Source: Dactylosporangium siamense
Lineage (GTDB): Bacteria > Actinomycetota > Actinomycetes > Mycobacteriales > Micromonosporaceae
Assembly: GCF_016862795.1 (NCBI RefSeq)
Contig: NZ_BONQ01000104.1
Location: forward strand, 1 to 47,410
Length of the DNA stretch: 47,410 bases
Reading direction: 5' to 3'
This document shows, in pieces, positions 30,012 to 39,304 of this stretch (its first letter is position 1; each line of letters starts with the position of its first letter). The translations under genes were made by a program, and so were the position numbers. Under the pieces are notes generated by a model. That model had not been told where the DNA came from. It saw only the letters and a list, made by a program, of their open reading frames with translations, and made no database searches.

Positions 30012-30902
30012 ATGCGCATCTTGGTGACCGGTGGAACCGGGAACGTCGGAAGACTTGTGGTCGAGCGGCTCGTCCGGGCCGGTGCCATCGTGCGGGTGGT
30101 CAGCCGCCGCCCGGGCGCCGCGCTGCCCGGCGGCGTAGAGGTGGTCCGGGGAGACCTGGCGGAGCCGGAAACCCTGCGGCCGGCGCTGCGGCAGGTGGAT
30201 CGGATGTATCTGTTCCCGGCTCCCGCGACGGCGTCCGACGTCGTCCGGCTGGCGGAGCGCGCGGGCGTCCGGCGGATCGTGACGCTCTCCTCGGGGGCGG
30301 TGACCACCGGGCACGACACAGACTTCCACCTCCCCGTGGAGCAGGCGGTGCAGGCGTCCGGCCTGGAGTGGACCCATGTCCGGCCCGGCGAGTTCATGCT
30401 GAACAACCTGTGGCTCTGGGGCCCCTCGATCCGCGCCGAACGCGTGGTGCGTGAGCCGTTCCCGGACCGTGCCGGGCGACCCGTCCACGAACGGGACATC
30501 GCCGACGTCGCCGCAGTCGCGCTCCTGGAGGACGGGCACCAGGGCAAGGCGTACACGCTGAACGGGCCCGAACTGCTCAGCCGGCGCGATCAGGTGCGGA
30601 CGATCGCCGACGCCGTCGGGCAGGACATCCGGCTGGAGGTGGTGACCCCGACCGAGGCCCGCGACCTGTATCTGGCGCAGGGCGGCTTCGCGGCGGCCTC
30701 CGCCGAGTTTCTCAGCGGACTGCAGGCCTACTCCGGCCCGGCGGCTGGCTCCGGCCCGGCCACCGACTCCGCGGCGGTCCACCGGTCCGAACCCGGAACG
30801 CTGCACGACGTCATCGGCGCACCCGCCCGGACGTTCGCCGCGTGGGCGCGCGAGCACGGCCCGGACTTCAATGCGGGAAGGGCATCCGGGGTCGCGGGGT
30901 GA
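30012..30902 (+). CDS. NmrA-like NAD(P)-binding protein
   Basis: A 296-residue Rossmann-fold protein of the NmrA/atypical short-chain dehydrogenase group. GGTGNVG (residues 7-13) binds the dinucleotide. The Tyr-Lys catalytic pair of normal SDR enzymes is not evident, as is usual for NmrA-like sensors and quinone-reductase-type members. A C-terminal segment rich in Ser, Gly and Pro (SGPAAGSGPATDS) is a variable insert. A 12-codon open frame (MLFAFAWARPEG) ends 10 nt before it and may be chance. The last 35 bp overlap the convergent DUF1152-like gene. Confidence 0.85.
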   Translation: MRILVTGGTGNVGRLVVERLVRAGAIVRVVSRRPGAALPGGVEVVRGDLAEPETLRPALRQVDRMYLFPAPATASDVVRLAERAGVRRIVTLSSGAVTTGHDTDFHLPVEQAVQASGLEWTHVRPGEFMLNNLWLWGPSIRAERVVREPFPDRAGRPVHERDIADVAAVALLEDGHQGKAYTLNGPELLSRRDQVRTIADAVGQDIRLEVVTPTEARDLYLAQGGFAAASAEFLSGLQAYSGPAAGSGPATDSAAVHRSEPGTLHDVIGAPARTFAAWAREHGPDFNAGRASGVAG

Positions 30903-31848
30903 TCTCGTCGCGGAAGCGTTCGATGAGGTGGCTGACCTGCAGCATGTCGTCGGTGCCGCGGATGCGGTCCAGATACAGCGACTGCGCCGCCAGGCCGGCG
31001 AGCTCGAACGTGAAGTACATCGCCATCAGCGGGTTGACGAACAGGGGTTCCGTGAAGGTGCGGCCGTTGACGGGGACGTCGCCGACGGCGCCGGTGAGGG
31101 CCGCGGCGATCTGCCCGTTGACGATGCTGGCCCGCTTCGGCGTGGCGGCCCGGGCGTGGGCGACGGCGTCGCGGTAGAGCGCCGCCTCCCGGCCGTGGGA
31201 CGGGACCGTGAACGCGCCGAGGTACGCGCCGGCCCGGTCGAGCGCGGCGATGTTCTCCAGGACCTGGACGTGGTTGACGCCGTGGTACGCGTCGACGCCG
31301 AAGCCGATCGCGGCGACCAGCTTCGTCGGCACCGGCGTGGCGTTGACGGCGGCGAGGCTGGTCGCGTCCTCGACCGGGGTGCCCAGGGCCGCCTCGTCGC
31401 CGCGCATCAGGATGTCGGTGCCGCCGTCGACCAGGACGATCGCGTCGAGCCGGAGCCGTTTCGCCAGCCGGCGGTACGCGGACCGCAGCGGCCGGACCCC
31501 GGTGCGCGGGAACGCGTAGACGGTCGGCGGCAACTGGTGCAGGTGGCCACCGCCGTCGGACCACCTTGTGGAGGCCAGCCACCGGGCAAGGGTCCGCTCC
31601 GGGAAGTAGTCGCTGAAGCCGGCGGTGTCCGGGGTCACGGCCGCGATGCCGGGCTCCAGCCAGTCGTCCCTGGCCAGCTCGTACAGGTTGACGATGGACA
31701 GGTTCGCCAGGTGGACCGTGCGGCCCTCGTCCCGCAGCGACAGGGCGAGCGGCAGCCCGGCGTACACGTCGAATCCGCCGCCGGCACCGGCGATGAGGAT
31801 CCGCTCGGCGCCGTCGAGGGCCTCGAAGAACGGCAGCCGCCACGTCAT
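30868..31848 (-). CDS. DUF1152-family protein
   Basis: A 326-residue protein of the DUF1152 family. It opens with RILIAGAGGGFDVYAGLPLA, a nucleotide-binding-like Gly-rich loop, and has VLVDGGTDILMRGDE and AIGFGVDAYHGVNH in the middle, which are typical of the group. The function is not established. The fold is probably Rossmann-like. It has no signal peptide. It ends inside the convergent NmrA-like gene. The 107 bp between its start and the serine hydrolase gene show nothing distinct. Confidence 0.82.
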   Translation of the reverse strand: MTWRLPFFEALDGAERILIAGAGGGFDVYAGLPLALSLRDEGRTVHLANLSIVNLYELARDDWLEPGIAAVTPDTAGFSDYFPERTLARWLASTRWSDGGGHLHQLPPTVYAFPRTGVRPLRSAYRRLAKRLRLDAIVLVDGGTDILMRGDEAALGTPVEDATSLAAVNATPVPTKLVAAIGFGVDAYHGVNHVQVLENIAALDRAGAYLGAFTVPSHGREAALYRDAVAHARAATPKRASIVNGQIAAALTGAVGDVPVNGRTFTEPLFVNPLMAMYFTFELAGLAAQSLYLDRIRGTDDMLQVSHLIERFRDEITPRPRMPFPH

Positions 31849-31955
31849 GTGGTCAACCGTTCGGCGAGCGCGCCGCCGAGCGGGTGTCGAGCCCGCCGGC
31901 GACCGCCACCATCGTGAAGTTCATCCCCATCGACTGGGCACACTACCCGCCGTCG

Positions 31956-33170
31956 CTACGGCCGGATGATGAGTTTCTGCGCGAGCGCTTTGACCGGCGC
32001 GACGGCGCTGCGCATCCCGAGGTCGTAGTTGCTCAGCAGCACCGTCACCCAGTCGGAGTCGGGGTACCACGCCAGGTCGGTGGAGACGCCGGGGGCGCCG
32101 CCGTTGTGCCCGACCGCCCACTTGCCGCCGGTGAGGACGGCGAGCGGCGCGTAGGTCTCGAAGGCGACCTGCGGCGGCAGGCCCGGCGGGGGCGGCGGCG
32201 GTGAGATCGGCACCTTCGGGCCGAGCACCAGCCGGGTGTACACGGGGCTGAGCAGCTGGTCGCCGAGCAGGGCCGCGGTGAAGCGGGCCAGGTCCCCGGC
32301 GGTGGAGAAGGAGTTCCCGGCCGGCGAGCCGACGAAGATGTGCCGGTCGAGCGCGTCGACGCGGGCCGCGGACTGCTGTGAGCTGTACGGGCGGGCGATG
32401 CGCCGGTCGTCGCGCCACTGCGGTGCGGTGAAGAAGTCCGAGCCGGTCATGCCGGCCGGCCGGAAGATGTGCTCGCGGACGTAGTCGTAGTAGGACCGGC
32501 CGGAGACTTTCGCGACGATCGCGCCGAGGACCTGATAGGCGGAGTTGCTGTAGGCGTGACCGGCGCCGGGCGGGAAGCTCAGCGCACCCGCGCGCACGAA
32601 CGCCATGGTGCCGTCCCACGCCTGCTGCACGCTTCCCCACGTGGCCGCCTGCGCCCAGAACCCGGGGCTCTGCAGGTAGTCGCCCATCCCGGAGGTGTGG
32701 GTGAGCAGGTGGTGGACGGTGACCGTCCCGGCGATCCCGGTCGGGAACCCGTCGAGGTACGTGCCGAGCGTGCCGTGGAACGACACCGTGCCCCGCTGGA
32801 CGAGCTGGGCGACGGCGACGGCGGTGAAGAGCTTGGTGATCGAGCCGAGCGCGAAGGCGGTGTCCGGCCCGTTGGCGATGGACCGCTCCTGGTTCGCCAT
32901 GCCGTAGGACCGGGCCAGGACCCGGCGTCCCCGGTGCAGCAGCAGGACGGTTCCGGAGAAGGCGTCCTCGGCCGCCAGCTGCGCGACGAACCGGTCGAAG
33001 GCACCGCCGGGACGCAGGTCGGCCGGCGGACCGGCCGGCGAGGCGGCCGGCGCTGCGCCGGCGGGCGAGGCGGCCAGCGCCCCACTGGCGGCGAGGGGCG
33101 CGGCGCCCAGCAGGCCGAGCGTGGCGCGCCGGCTCACCGGGCGGCCGGTCAGGGATGCACGTTGTGTCAT
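31956..33170 (-). CDS. Tat-exported serine hydrolase (class C beta-lactamase family)
   Basis: A 404-residue penicillin-binding-protein/beta-lactamase-fold hydrolase. The twin-arginine signal (SRRATLGLLGAAPLAASGAL) sends it out of the cell. The catalytic Ser110-x-x-Lys113 is in GSITKL, the Tyr207-x-Asn209 motif is YSN and the third motif is HNGG (replacing KTG). These features fit D-aminopeptidase, esterase or carboxypeptidase-like members and do not prove antibiotic hydrolysis. The ATG at 33170 follows GGAGGG at 7 nt; 40 more in-frame codons upstream belong to the promoter region of the divergent sensor kinase gene. Confidence 0.88.
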   Translation of the reverse strand: MTQRASLTGRPVSRRATLGLLGAAPLAASGALAASPAGAAPAASPAGPPADLRPGGAFDRFVAQLAAEDAFSGTVLLLHRGRRVLARSYGMANQERSIANGPDTAFALGSITKLFTAVAVAQLVQRGTVSFHGTLGTYLDGFPTGIAGTVTVHHLLTHTSGMGDYLQSPGFWAQAATWGSVQQAWDGTMAFVRAGALSFPPGAGHAYSNSAYQVLGAIVAKVSGRSYYDYVREHIFRPAGMTGSDFFTAPQWRDDRRIARPYSSQQSAARVDALDRHIFVGSPAGNSFSTAGDLARFTAALLGDQLLSPVYTRLVLGPKVPISPPPPPPGLPPQVAFETYAPLAVLTGGKWAVGHNGGAPGVSTDLAWYPDSDWVTVLLSNYDLGMRSAVAPVKALAQKLIIRP

Positions 33171-33292
33171 GGGCCCACCCTCCGGCGCGCGGCGCGCTAC
33201 CCGCATCTGTCGCAGGAGGTATCCGCGGCGCCCGCGGATCTGTCGTGCGAGGGACGTGCCGGCCGCGGTCCGGCCCGTACCCTCGAACAATC

Positions 33293-34525
33293 ATGAGGCA
33301 GCTGGGGCAGGACTCGGCACTCGCCGGCGGGATGCTGGCGGCCTGTGTCGTGGTGAACAATCCACAGCAGATGGTGGCCGCGGTCGGCCCCGGCGCGGTC
33401 GTGCTGTGGTGGATCGCCACGGCGCTCGCCCTGCTGGCCGTCTCGCTGCGGCGCTGCTGGTCGCTGCCGATGCTGGGCGTCGCTGCCCTGGCGGCGGCGG
33501 TCCATGTGGGGCAGGCGGTCCCGCCGATGGTGGTGGACCTGGCTGTGCTGGTCCTGCTGTACACCGTCGCCGCCCGCCACCCCCGGGCCGTCTCGGCCGC
33601 CGGACTGGCCGGCCTGCTGCTGCTCGTCACGGGCTGGAGCGGCTATCACGCGGTCAACGGCCGGCCGGTGCCCGGGCTGCCGACGCTGGACTTCCACGTC
33701 AGCCACCTGCCGGAGCCGGGCGCCGGGCCGGACAGGAGGGCCGGAGGCGGGTCGAACCCGTGGGGCGGCGTGTCCGTGATCGCCTCCGCGCTCGTCGCGT
33801 CCTGGGCGGTCGGCTCGGCCGCGCGCAGCCGCCGGGCGTATCTCGACCAGCTGCACGCCCGGGCCCAGGATCTGGAACGGGAGCGGGACCAGCAGGCGGC
33901 GCTCGCGGTGGCGGCCGAACGCGGCCGGATCAGCCGGGAGATGCACGACGTCGTCGCCCACGGCCTGTCCGTGATCGTGATCCAGGCGCAGGGCGGCGCC
34001 GCCGCGCTGGACCGGCGACCCGCGGACACCCGCGCGGCGCTGGACGCGATTGTCAGGACCGGCCGCGACTGCATCGCCGACATGCGCCGGGTCCTGGCCG
34101 CGGTGGGCGAGGTGGACGACGCGTGGCACCCGCAGCCGGGGCTGGCCCAGCTGCCGGCCCTGCTGGCCCAGGTGCGCACGGCGGGCACGCCGGTGCGGCT
34201 GCGCGTCGAGGGCGAGCCGGCGCCGCTGCCGTCGTCGACCGACCTGTCGGCGTACCGCATCGTGCAGGAGGCGTTGACCAACACCATGCGGCACGCGGCG
34301 ACCGGCGCCACCGCCACGGTGGTCCTCTCCTACGGCGGCGCCGAGGTCGGCATCGAGGTCAGCGACGACGGTCCCGGCCCGACCGGCCACGACGTCGGCG
34401 GCAACGGGCTGCGGGGCATGCGCGAGCGGGTCCAGCTGCTCGGCGGACGGCTCACCGCGGCGCCCGGGCCGGGCGGCGGCTTCACGGTCCGCGCGACCCT
34501 GCCCGTCGCGGGGTGGGGCGGGTGA
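33293..34525 (+). CDS. NarL-type sensor histidine kinase
   Basis: A 410-residue membrane kinase. Four to five membrane segments occupy residues 10-115 and another lies near 160-178, with little extracellular sequence, so the signal is probably in or near the membrane. A coiled segment leads to the HisKA_3 box with His218 (REMHDVVAHGLSVIV), then the N-box (VQEALTNTMRHA) and G-box (GNGLRGMRERV) of the ATPase domain. A TACCCT box near 33278 gives an mRNA with almost no leader. Its stop overlaps the start of the response regulator (GTGA). Confidence 0.92.
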   Translation: MRQLGQDSALAGGMLAACVVVNNPQQMVAAVGPGAVVLWWIATALALLAVSLRRCWSLPMLGVAALAAAVHVGQAVPPMVVDLAVLVLLYTVAARHPRAVSAAGLAGLLLLVTGWSGYHAVNGRPVPGLPTLDFHVSHLPEPGAGPDRRAGGGSNPWGGVSVIASALVASWAVGSAARSRRAYLDQLHARAQDLERERDQQAALAVAAERGRISREMHDVVAHGLSVIVIQAQGGAAALDRRPADTRAALDAIVRTGRDCIADMRRVLAAVGEVDDAWHPQPGLAQLPALLAQVRTAGTPVRLRVEGEPAPLPSSTDLSAYRIVQEALTNTMRHAATGATATVVLSYGGAEVGIEVSDDGPGPTGHDVGGNGLRGMRERVQLLGGRLTAAPGPGGGFTVRATLPVAGWGG

Positions 34526-35172
34526 TCCGGGTGCTCGTCGCCGACGACCAGGCGCTGGTGCGCACCGGCTTCCGCATGATCCTGGAGAACACCGACGACA
34601 TGCAGGTCGTCGGCGAGGCCGGCGACGGCGCGCGGGCTGCGGCGATGGCCCTCGACCTGCGCCCGGACGTGGTGCTGATGGACATCCGGATGCCCGGTGT
34701 CGACGGCGTCGAGGCGACCCGCCGCATCTGCGCCGCCGGCCTCCAGACCCGCGTGATGGTCCTGACGACCTTCGACCTCGACGAGTATGTCTACGCCGCG
34801 CTGCGCGCCGGGGCCAGCGGGTTCCTGCTCAAGGACACCCTCGCCGGCGACCTGCTCTCCGCCGTGCGCGTGGTTGCCCGCGGCGACGCGGTGGTGGCGC
34901 CCAGCGTGACGCGCCGCCTCCTGGAGCGGCACATCGGCACCGGCCCGGCCCCGGCGCCCACGGCCCTCGACACCCTCACCGACCGCGAGCGCGAGGTGCT
35001 GTCGCTCATCGCCCGCGGCCTGTCCAACCTCGAGATCGCCGCCCGCCTCCACCTGACCGAGGGCACCGTCAAGACCCACGTCAGCCGCGTGCTGGCCAAG
35101 CTCGACCTGCGCGATCGCGTGCAGGCCGTTGTCCACGCGTATGAATCCGGCCTGATCCGACCCGGGGTGTAG
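34522..35172 (+). CDS. NarL/LuxR-type response regulator
   Basis: A 216-residue response regulator. The receiver domain has the acidic pocket (ADD), the phosphorylated Asp54 (LMDIRMPG), Thr (VLTTFD) and Lys (LLKDTL). The C-terminal LuxR-type helix-turn-helix is LTDREREVLSLIARGLSNLE, then GTVKTHVSRVLAKL. It is translationally coupled to the kinase gene and is its partner. Targets are not known; the gene 22 nt downstream may share the transcript. Confidence 0.93.
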   Translation: MIRVLVADDQALVRTGFRMILENTDDMQVVGEAGDGARAAAMALDLRPDVVLMDIRMPGVDGVEATRRICAAGLQTRVMVLTTFDLDEYVYAALRAGASGFLLKDTLAGDLLSAVRVVARGDAVVAPSVTRRLLERHIGTGPAPAPTALDTLTDREREVLSLIARGLSNLEIAARLHLTEGTVKTHVSRVLAKLDLRDRVQAVVHAYESGLIRPGV

Positions 35173-35194
35173 GCCCAGGACGCGGAGGTGAATC

Positions 35195-36061
35195 ATGGGG
35201 AAGGTGAGCCGACGACTGGCGCTGCGACGGGCGGACCTCGCCGGTGGTCTCTGCCCGGTGCCGGAGGAGTGCGTCGAGGTGCTGCGGCACCGTGGGACCG
35301 TCCCCGTCGCGCTGGAACACCGGGTCCAGGGCGTCACCGCCGAGCGGCACGTGTTTGAGGCCGCGCTGCGCCAGGACGTCGAGTGGCAGTTCCACGGCGT
35401 CGAATGGCCGGCGGACCTGCGCCCCGGCGTGCTGCTCACCATCGCGTGGCGGCCCGCGAAGGACGAGGTCGTGGTGCGCACCGCGCCCCTCGTCGAGCCG
35501 TTGCGGGTCGACGGGGCCGCCTACTTCCACGAGTACGACCCGAAGGTCGTCACCCGCGAATACGCCCCGGGCCAGGCGAACTGGTCGAAGGTGCTGCACA
35601 CGGTGCGGCACCTGGGTCGCGTCTTCGACGACGGCAGCGCCGTGTTCGCCGAGGCGGACCTGCTCAAGCGCAGCCGGCTCGGCCGGGGCGACCGCGGCGC
35701 GTTCCTGCTCCGCAACGCCGTCGCGCAGCTGCTCCGCGAGGGTCACGTCACCCGCGTCGTCGGCAGCGTCGACCCGACCGGGCACCCGTCCTACCCGGGT
35801 GTCGACGGCGAGGAGGCGGCGGAGATGCTGCTCTACGCCCCGCTGGTCGAACCCGGCCCGCACCCGGACGAGCCCGCCGGGGAGGGCTCCGACCGCCGCG
35901 AGCACTGGGTCAACGGCTTCCTGCGCAAGCTCCCGCCCGGCGCCCAGCCGTCGGAGCGGCAGCTGTCGCTGCACCAGCGGACCGTCGAGCAGGAGGAGCT
36001 CGACGACGCCGAGCTCCCACCCGGCTACACGTTCGTGAAGAAGCACCACCGCAACGGCTGA
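35195..36061 (+). CDS. hypothetical protein downstream of the two-component system
   Basis: A 288-residue soluble protein that was not recognised. It has a strong ribosome binding site (GGAGGTG) and lies 22 nt after the response regulator gene, so it is probably in that operon. Segments rich in charged residues alternate with strands (LEHRVQGVTAERHVFEAAL, VVVRTAPLVEPLRVDG). The part FLLRNAVAQLLREGHVTRVV, with PTGHPSYPG after it, could be a winged-helix-like piece. The end is strongly charged (EQEELDDAELPPGYTFVKKH). There is no signal peptide or membrane helix. Confidence 0.7.
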   Translation: MGKVSRRLALRRADLAGGLCPVPEECVEVLRHRGTVPVALEHRVQGVTAERHVFEAALRQDVEWQFHGVEWPADLRPGVLLTIAWRPAKDEVVVRTAPLVEPLRVDGAAYFHEYDPKVVTREYAPGQANWSKVLHTVRHLGRVFDDGSAVFAEADLLKRSRLGRGDRGAFLLRNAVAQLLREGHVTRVVGSVDPTGHPSYPGVDGEEAAEMLLYAPLVEPGPHPDEPAGEGSDRREHWVNGFLRKLPPGAQPSERQLSLHQRTVEQEELDDAELPPGYTFVKKHHRNG

Positions 36062-36068
36062 AGCCCGC

Positions 36069-37775
36069 TCACAGGCGGTAGCGGATCAGCACCGGCGACC
36101 CGGTGAGCGTGATCTCGGCGCCCGCGCTGACCTGCTCCGTGGTGCCGTCCAGCCGCAGCACCGACTCCGCGCCGGCCTCGGCCCGCAGCGTGATCGGCCC
36201 CGCGTGGGTCCAGCGGATCAGGGCCCGGCGGTTGCCCTCCGGGGTCGACACGACGAACTCGCACTGCCACACGTACTGCGGCAGCCCCACCGCCTGACCG
36301 GTCCCGCAGCCGGTGATCTGCGCGCCGGCCACCCACCGCTGCAACTGCTGCACCGCCAGGGCCGCCTCCGTCGGGTCGCCCTGGTCCGGCTGCAGCACGA
36401 TCGGGATCTTCGTGCCGCCCCAGTTGTAGAAGTACATCCGTTGCAGGCCGGTCGCCCTGGCCAGCAGCCCGACCAGGTAGAACCGCACCGCGTAGTCCCG
36501 GGCCCGGTCGCCCTCCAGGTGCCCCTGCAGCGGGATCTCGTAGGTCGTGCCGGTGTTCCACAGCGGCGGGTGCACGCCGATCTCCTGGAAGAGCCGGCCG
36601 ATCAGCGCGGTGAGCTCCAGCATCATCTCCGGCGGGTCCTCCGCCGAGCGCTGGTGCAGCTTGATGCCGGCGGCGTGGCAGTACTGATACCCGCCGAGCT
36701 CGGCGAACCGCCGCAGCACCTGCTGCCCCTCGGCGGTCCACAGGTTGCCCATCCCGGGGCACACCACGACCGCCTTCGGGTCGGCGGCGCGGATGACGGC
36801 GTTGGCCCGCCGGGTCATCTCCACCAGCGTCTCCATCGAGCCGGAGTACATCCTCGGATCGTTGGCGAACACCCACAGCTCATAGGCGGAGATGCGGCCT
36901 TTGTACCGGTCGACGAGCGCGCCGATGAACGCGTCCCACACCGCCAGGTCGTCCGGCGGGGCCGACCGCGCGCCGTCCGGGTAGACCGACAGCTTGCCGT
37001 CCGGCGCCGCCCACGCGGGCGTGCCGCCCACCACGAACAGCACCGGCAGGTCGTGGCTGCGGGCGCCGTCGACGAGCCGGTCGAGGACCGTCCAGTCGAA
37101 CCGGTCCCGGGCCGGCTGGATCAGCGACCAGGTCGTCTCGCTGTCCCACAGCCGCACCGCCCCGGTCGTGAACCCCGGCATGTGCCCCGTCGCGCTGTTG
37201 ATCGTCACGCCGAAGTATTCCGCCGGCACCGGCTGTGCGGGCATCGTCCAGGTCGGCCCGCTGATCCACTGCGGCGGCGGCGCGGCCGTGGTCGCCTTCT
37301 GCTCGGGTGCCGGGCCGGACTTGTCGATCATCCGCGTGACCACGGCCGTCCCGGCCACCAGGAGCACGGCGGCGAGCCCGGCGAGCACAGCGGTCCGCCA
37401 TTTGCCGGTTTTCGCCGGTACGACCAGCGCCGGCGCTGCGGCTTCGCCGTTTTTCGTTGGTTCGCCTGATTCTGGCGCTTCGCGCTGTTCTGGCGATTCG
37501 CCAGGTTCGGCGGCTTCCGGTGCTTCGGCCGGTGCCTGCTTGAGGGCGGCCGTCCAGAGCGGGTACAGCCGGTCGAGCTCGGCCCGGTCCGCGCCGCACG
37601 CCCGGGCGATCCGCTCCACCGTGCCGAAGTCGTGCGGCACGGCGCGCCCGGCGATGAACCGGTGCACCGCCGACTTGCTCAGGTTGACCTTCTGCCCGAT
37701 GACCGCATGGCTGAGGCCGCTGCGGTCCTTGAGCTCGGTCAGCACGGCGGCAAGGTCGCCGGGGTGGTGCGGCAT
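36069..37775 (-). CDS. XRE domain - membrane helix - external pseudo-glycosidase fusion
   Basis: A 568-residue protein. Residues 8-75 form a cytoplasmic Xre/Cro-type helix-turn-helix (LSHAVIGQKVNLSKSAVHRF). A Glu/Pro/Ala linker (80-118) leads to one membrane helix (about 128-149, VLAGLAAVLLVAGTAVVTR). Residues 185-568 lie outside and resemble GH39-like clan-A barrels (AYFGVT-type start, VRLWDSETTW, YELW...NDP). The acid/base Glu (normally WNEP) reads as Asp306 in ANDP and the nucleophile Glu (normally WVTE-x-G) appears as Gly in LWNTGTTY. The domain probably binds but does not cut sugar. The ATG at 37775 follows GGAGAGAAG. A role as a one-protein wall or sugar sensor is an inference. Confidence 0.8.
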   Translation of the reverse strand: MPHHPGDLAAVLTELKDRSGLSHAVIGQKVNLSKSAVHRFIAGRAVPHDFGTVERIARACGADRAELDRLYPLWTAALKQAPAEAPEAAEPGESPEQREAPESGEPTKNGEAAAPALVVPAKTGKWRTAVLAGLAAVLLVAGTAVVTRMIDKSGPAPEQKATTAAPPPQWISGPTWTMPAQPVPAEYFGVTINSATGHMPGFTTGAVRLWDSETTWSLIQPARDRFDWTVLDRLVDGARSHDLPVLFVVGGTPAWAAPDGKLSVYPDGARSAPPDDLAVWDAFIGALVDRYKGRISAYELWVFANDPRMYSGSMETLVEMTRRANAVIRAADPKAVVVCPGMGNLWTAEGQQVLRRFAELGGYQYCHAAGIKLHQRSAEDPPEMMLELTALIGRLFQEIGVHPPLWNTGTTYEIPLQGHLEGDRARDYAVRFYLVGLLARATGLQRMYFYNWGGTKIPIVLQPDQGDPTEAALAVQQLQRWVAGAQITGCGTGQAVGLPQYVWQCEFVVSTPEGNRRALIRWTHAGPITLRAEAGAESVLRLDGTTEQVSAGAEITLTGSPVLIRYRL

Positions 37776-38085
37776 CGCCGTCTTCTCTCCACAGGGGGCC
37801 GGGGGCAGCATCCTACCGACCGTCCCAGCGGCAGCACATCCCCGCAGGTCAGCACGAGGATGGCATCCCAGCGTCCCGAGTTTGTGCCGCACCCTGGCGC
37901 CCCGTTCGCGGACCTGGGCAAACTGCCGCGACGGCGGTGACCGGGGGAACGTCATCGGGGGCGTCCGGTCACCGGTTGCTTGGGGCGGACACAGTCAGCC
38001 GGCCAGGCAGGCCCGGGGGTGGGCTCGCCTGGCCGGTGGGGGGCGGGAGGAGTCAGGCGCAGTTGACCGACACGTCGTCGCCCGG
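37776..38085. other. 310-bp intergenic region with two stem-loops, no gene seen
   Basis: No frame here looks coding. GGATGGCATCC (37858-37868), a palindrome with 5-bp arms, lies 83 bp before the XRE-fusion gene and could be an operator. CGGTGACCGG (37935-37944) pairs with CCGGTCACCG (37965-37974). A further hairpin after the MFS gene is listed separately. Confidence 0.55.
37999..38036 (-). terminator. terminator of the MFS transporter gene
   Basis: CCGGCCAGGC and GCCTGGCCGG form a perfect 10-bp stem with an 18-nt loop, 50 nt after the MFS stop codon. Confidence 0.6.
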
Positions 38086-39264
38086 TCAGGACACGGGTTG
38101 GGGGATCGGCGTCGGGCGGCGTACCAGCGCGATGACGACGAGCAACACCGCGACCGCCACGGCGAACAGCAGCGAGACCCGGCCGAGCGCCGTGGCAGCC
38201 GCCGCGAGCAGTGGGCCGGCCCACATGCCCGACGTCATCGCGAGGGTCAGGGCGGCGTTGTACCGTCCGCGCAGCTCCGGAGGGGCGAGGGCGTTGACCG
38301 TCGCCGGGAGCGCACCCGCCAGGAGCAGCTCCCCGGCGCCCATGAGCACGGCCGCGAGCGGCAGGGTCACCCGGGCGCCCAGATCAACTCGACCGAGGGC
38401 CAGGCACAGCAGCCAGGCGACCGACCACACCGCGGCGGCCGCGGCGATCAGGTGCGGTGGGCGCAGGCGGGCACCGACGCGCAGCGCCAGGGGGAGGCCG
38501 GCGACGATGGTGAGGCAGTTGGCGACGCTCGCCCACGACATGGCGCGCGGGTCGGCGCCGGTCACGGCGAGCAGCGGCAGCCCCGCGTTGTAGACGCCGT
38601 AGCCGGCGGCGGACGCCAGCAACGCGACCAGCAGCACCCGCAGCAGGGCACGGTCGGCCAGCAACGACCGGTAGCCACCCGCGGAAGGCACCGAAGCGCG
38701 TGGCGGCGCAGGCGGCGTTCTGGTGTACGACCACCGCACCGCACCGATCGCCACCACGCACGTGACGGCGGCGACCCACCACAGCGCGGTGAGGTCGACC
38801 AGGACGCCGGCCGCGGAGCCGGCGCCCATGCCCGCGTTGAACAGGGCGAACTGCAGCGTGAACGCCCGCCCCTGGGCCGCCTCGGGGACCAGGCCGGCGA
38901 TGAGGGTCGCATACGCGGGCAGCGTCACCGACCAGCCGAACCCGACCGCGGCGACGGCGCACCCGAGCAGCAGCGGGTGCTCGCCGGTGGCGACGAGGAC
39001 CAGCCCGCACCCGGTCGTGACGAGACCGCCGGTCATGACGCGGTGGCCGTGGTACCGGTCGGCGAGGACGCCGCTGAGCCAGTTGCCGGGAAAGCTCGCC
39101 AGCGCGAGCAGCGACGTCATGGCGGTGGCGGTGGCGAGGGGGACGCCCTTCGCCGAGTGCAGCAGGATCAGCAGGTACGGCTGGGTCAGCCCGATCCCGG
39201 CCGCCGACACGACGTCGCCGAACAGCAGCAGCCGCAGCGCCGCCGGTAGCCGGGTGTTGGGCAT
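38086..39264 (-). CDS. MFS transporter
   Basis: A 392-residue major facilitator superfamily protein with about 12 membrane segments. The loop between helices 2 and 3 is GVLADRYHGHRVM, a variant of the usual MFS motif GxxaDRxGrk. It resembles drug- or metabolite-exporters of the DHA1/YfcJ type. The ATG at 39264 follows AGGAGCGG. It is divergent from the small repeat-protein gene, which raises the idea that it exports that product or a related metabolite, but nothing in the sequence shows this. Confidence 0.9.
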   Translation of the reverse strand: MPNTRLPAALRLLLFGDVVSAAGIGLTQPYLLILLHSAKGVPLATATAMTSLLALASFPGNWLSGVLADRYHGHRVMTGGLVTTGCGLVLVATGEHPLLLGCAVAAVGFGWSVTLPAYATLIAGLVPEAAQGRAFTLQFALFNAGMGAGSAAGVLVDLTALWWVAAVTCVVAIGAVRWSYTRTPPAPPRASVPSAGGYRSLLADRALLRVLLVALLASAAGYGVYNAGLPLLAVTGADPRAMSWASVANCLTIVAGLPLALRVGARLRPPHLIAAAAAVWSVAWLLCLALGRVDLGARVTLPLAAVLMGAGELLLAGALPATVNALAPPELRGRYNAALTLAMTSGMWAGPLLAAAATALGRVSLLFAVAVAVLLVVIALVRRPTPIPQPVS

Positions 39265-39304
39265 CGTCCGCTCCTGACCGTCGGGTGGTGTCGGTGGAGT
39301 GTGG

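Noticed and set aside
31956-33170. Antibiotic-resistance beta-lactamase
   Set aside because: The SxxK and YxN motifs are present, but the third motif is HNGG, as in esterase and peptidase members, so resistance cannot be claimed.
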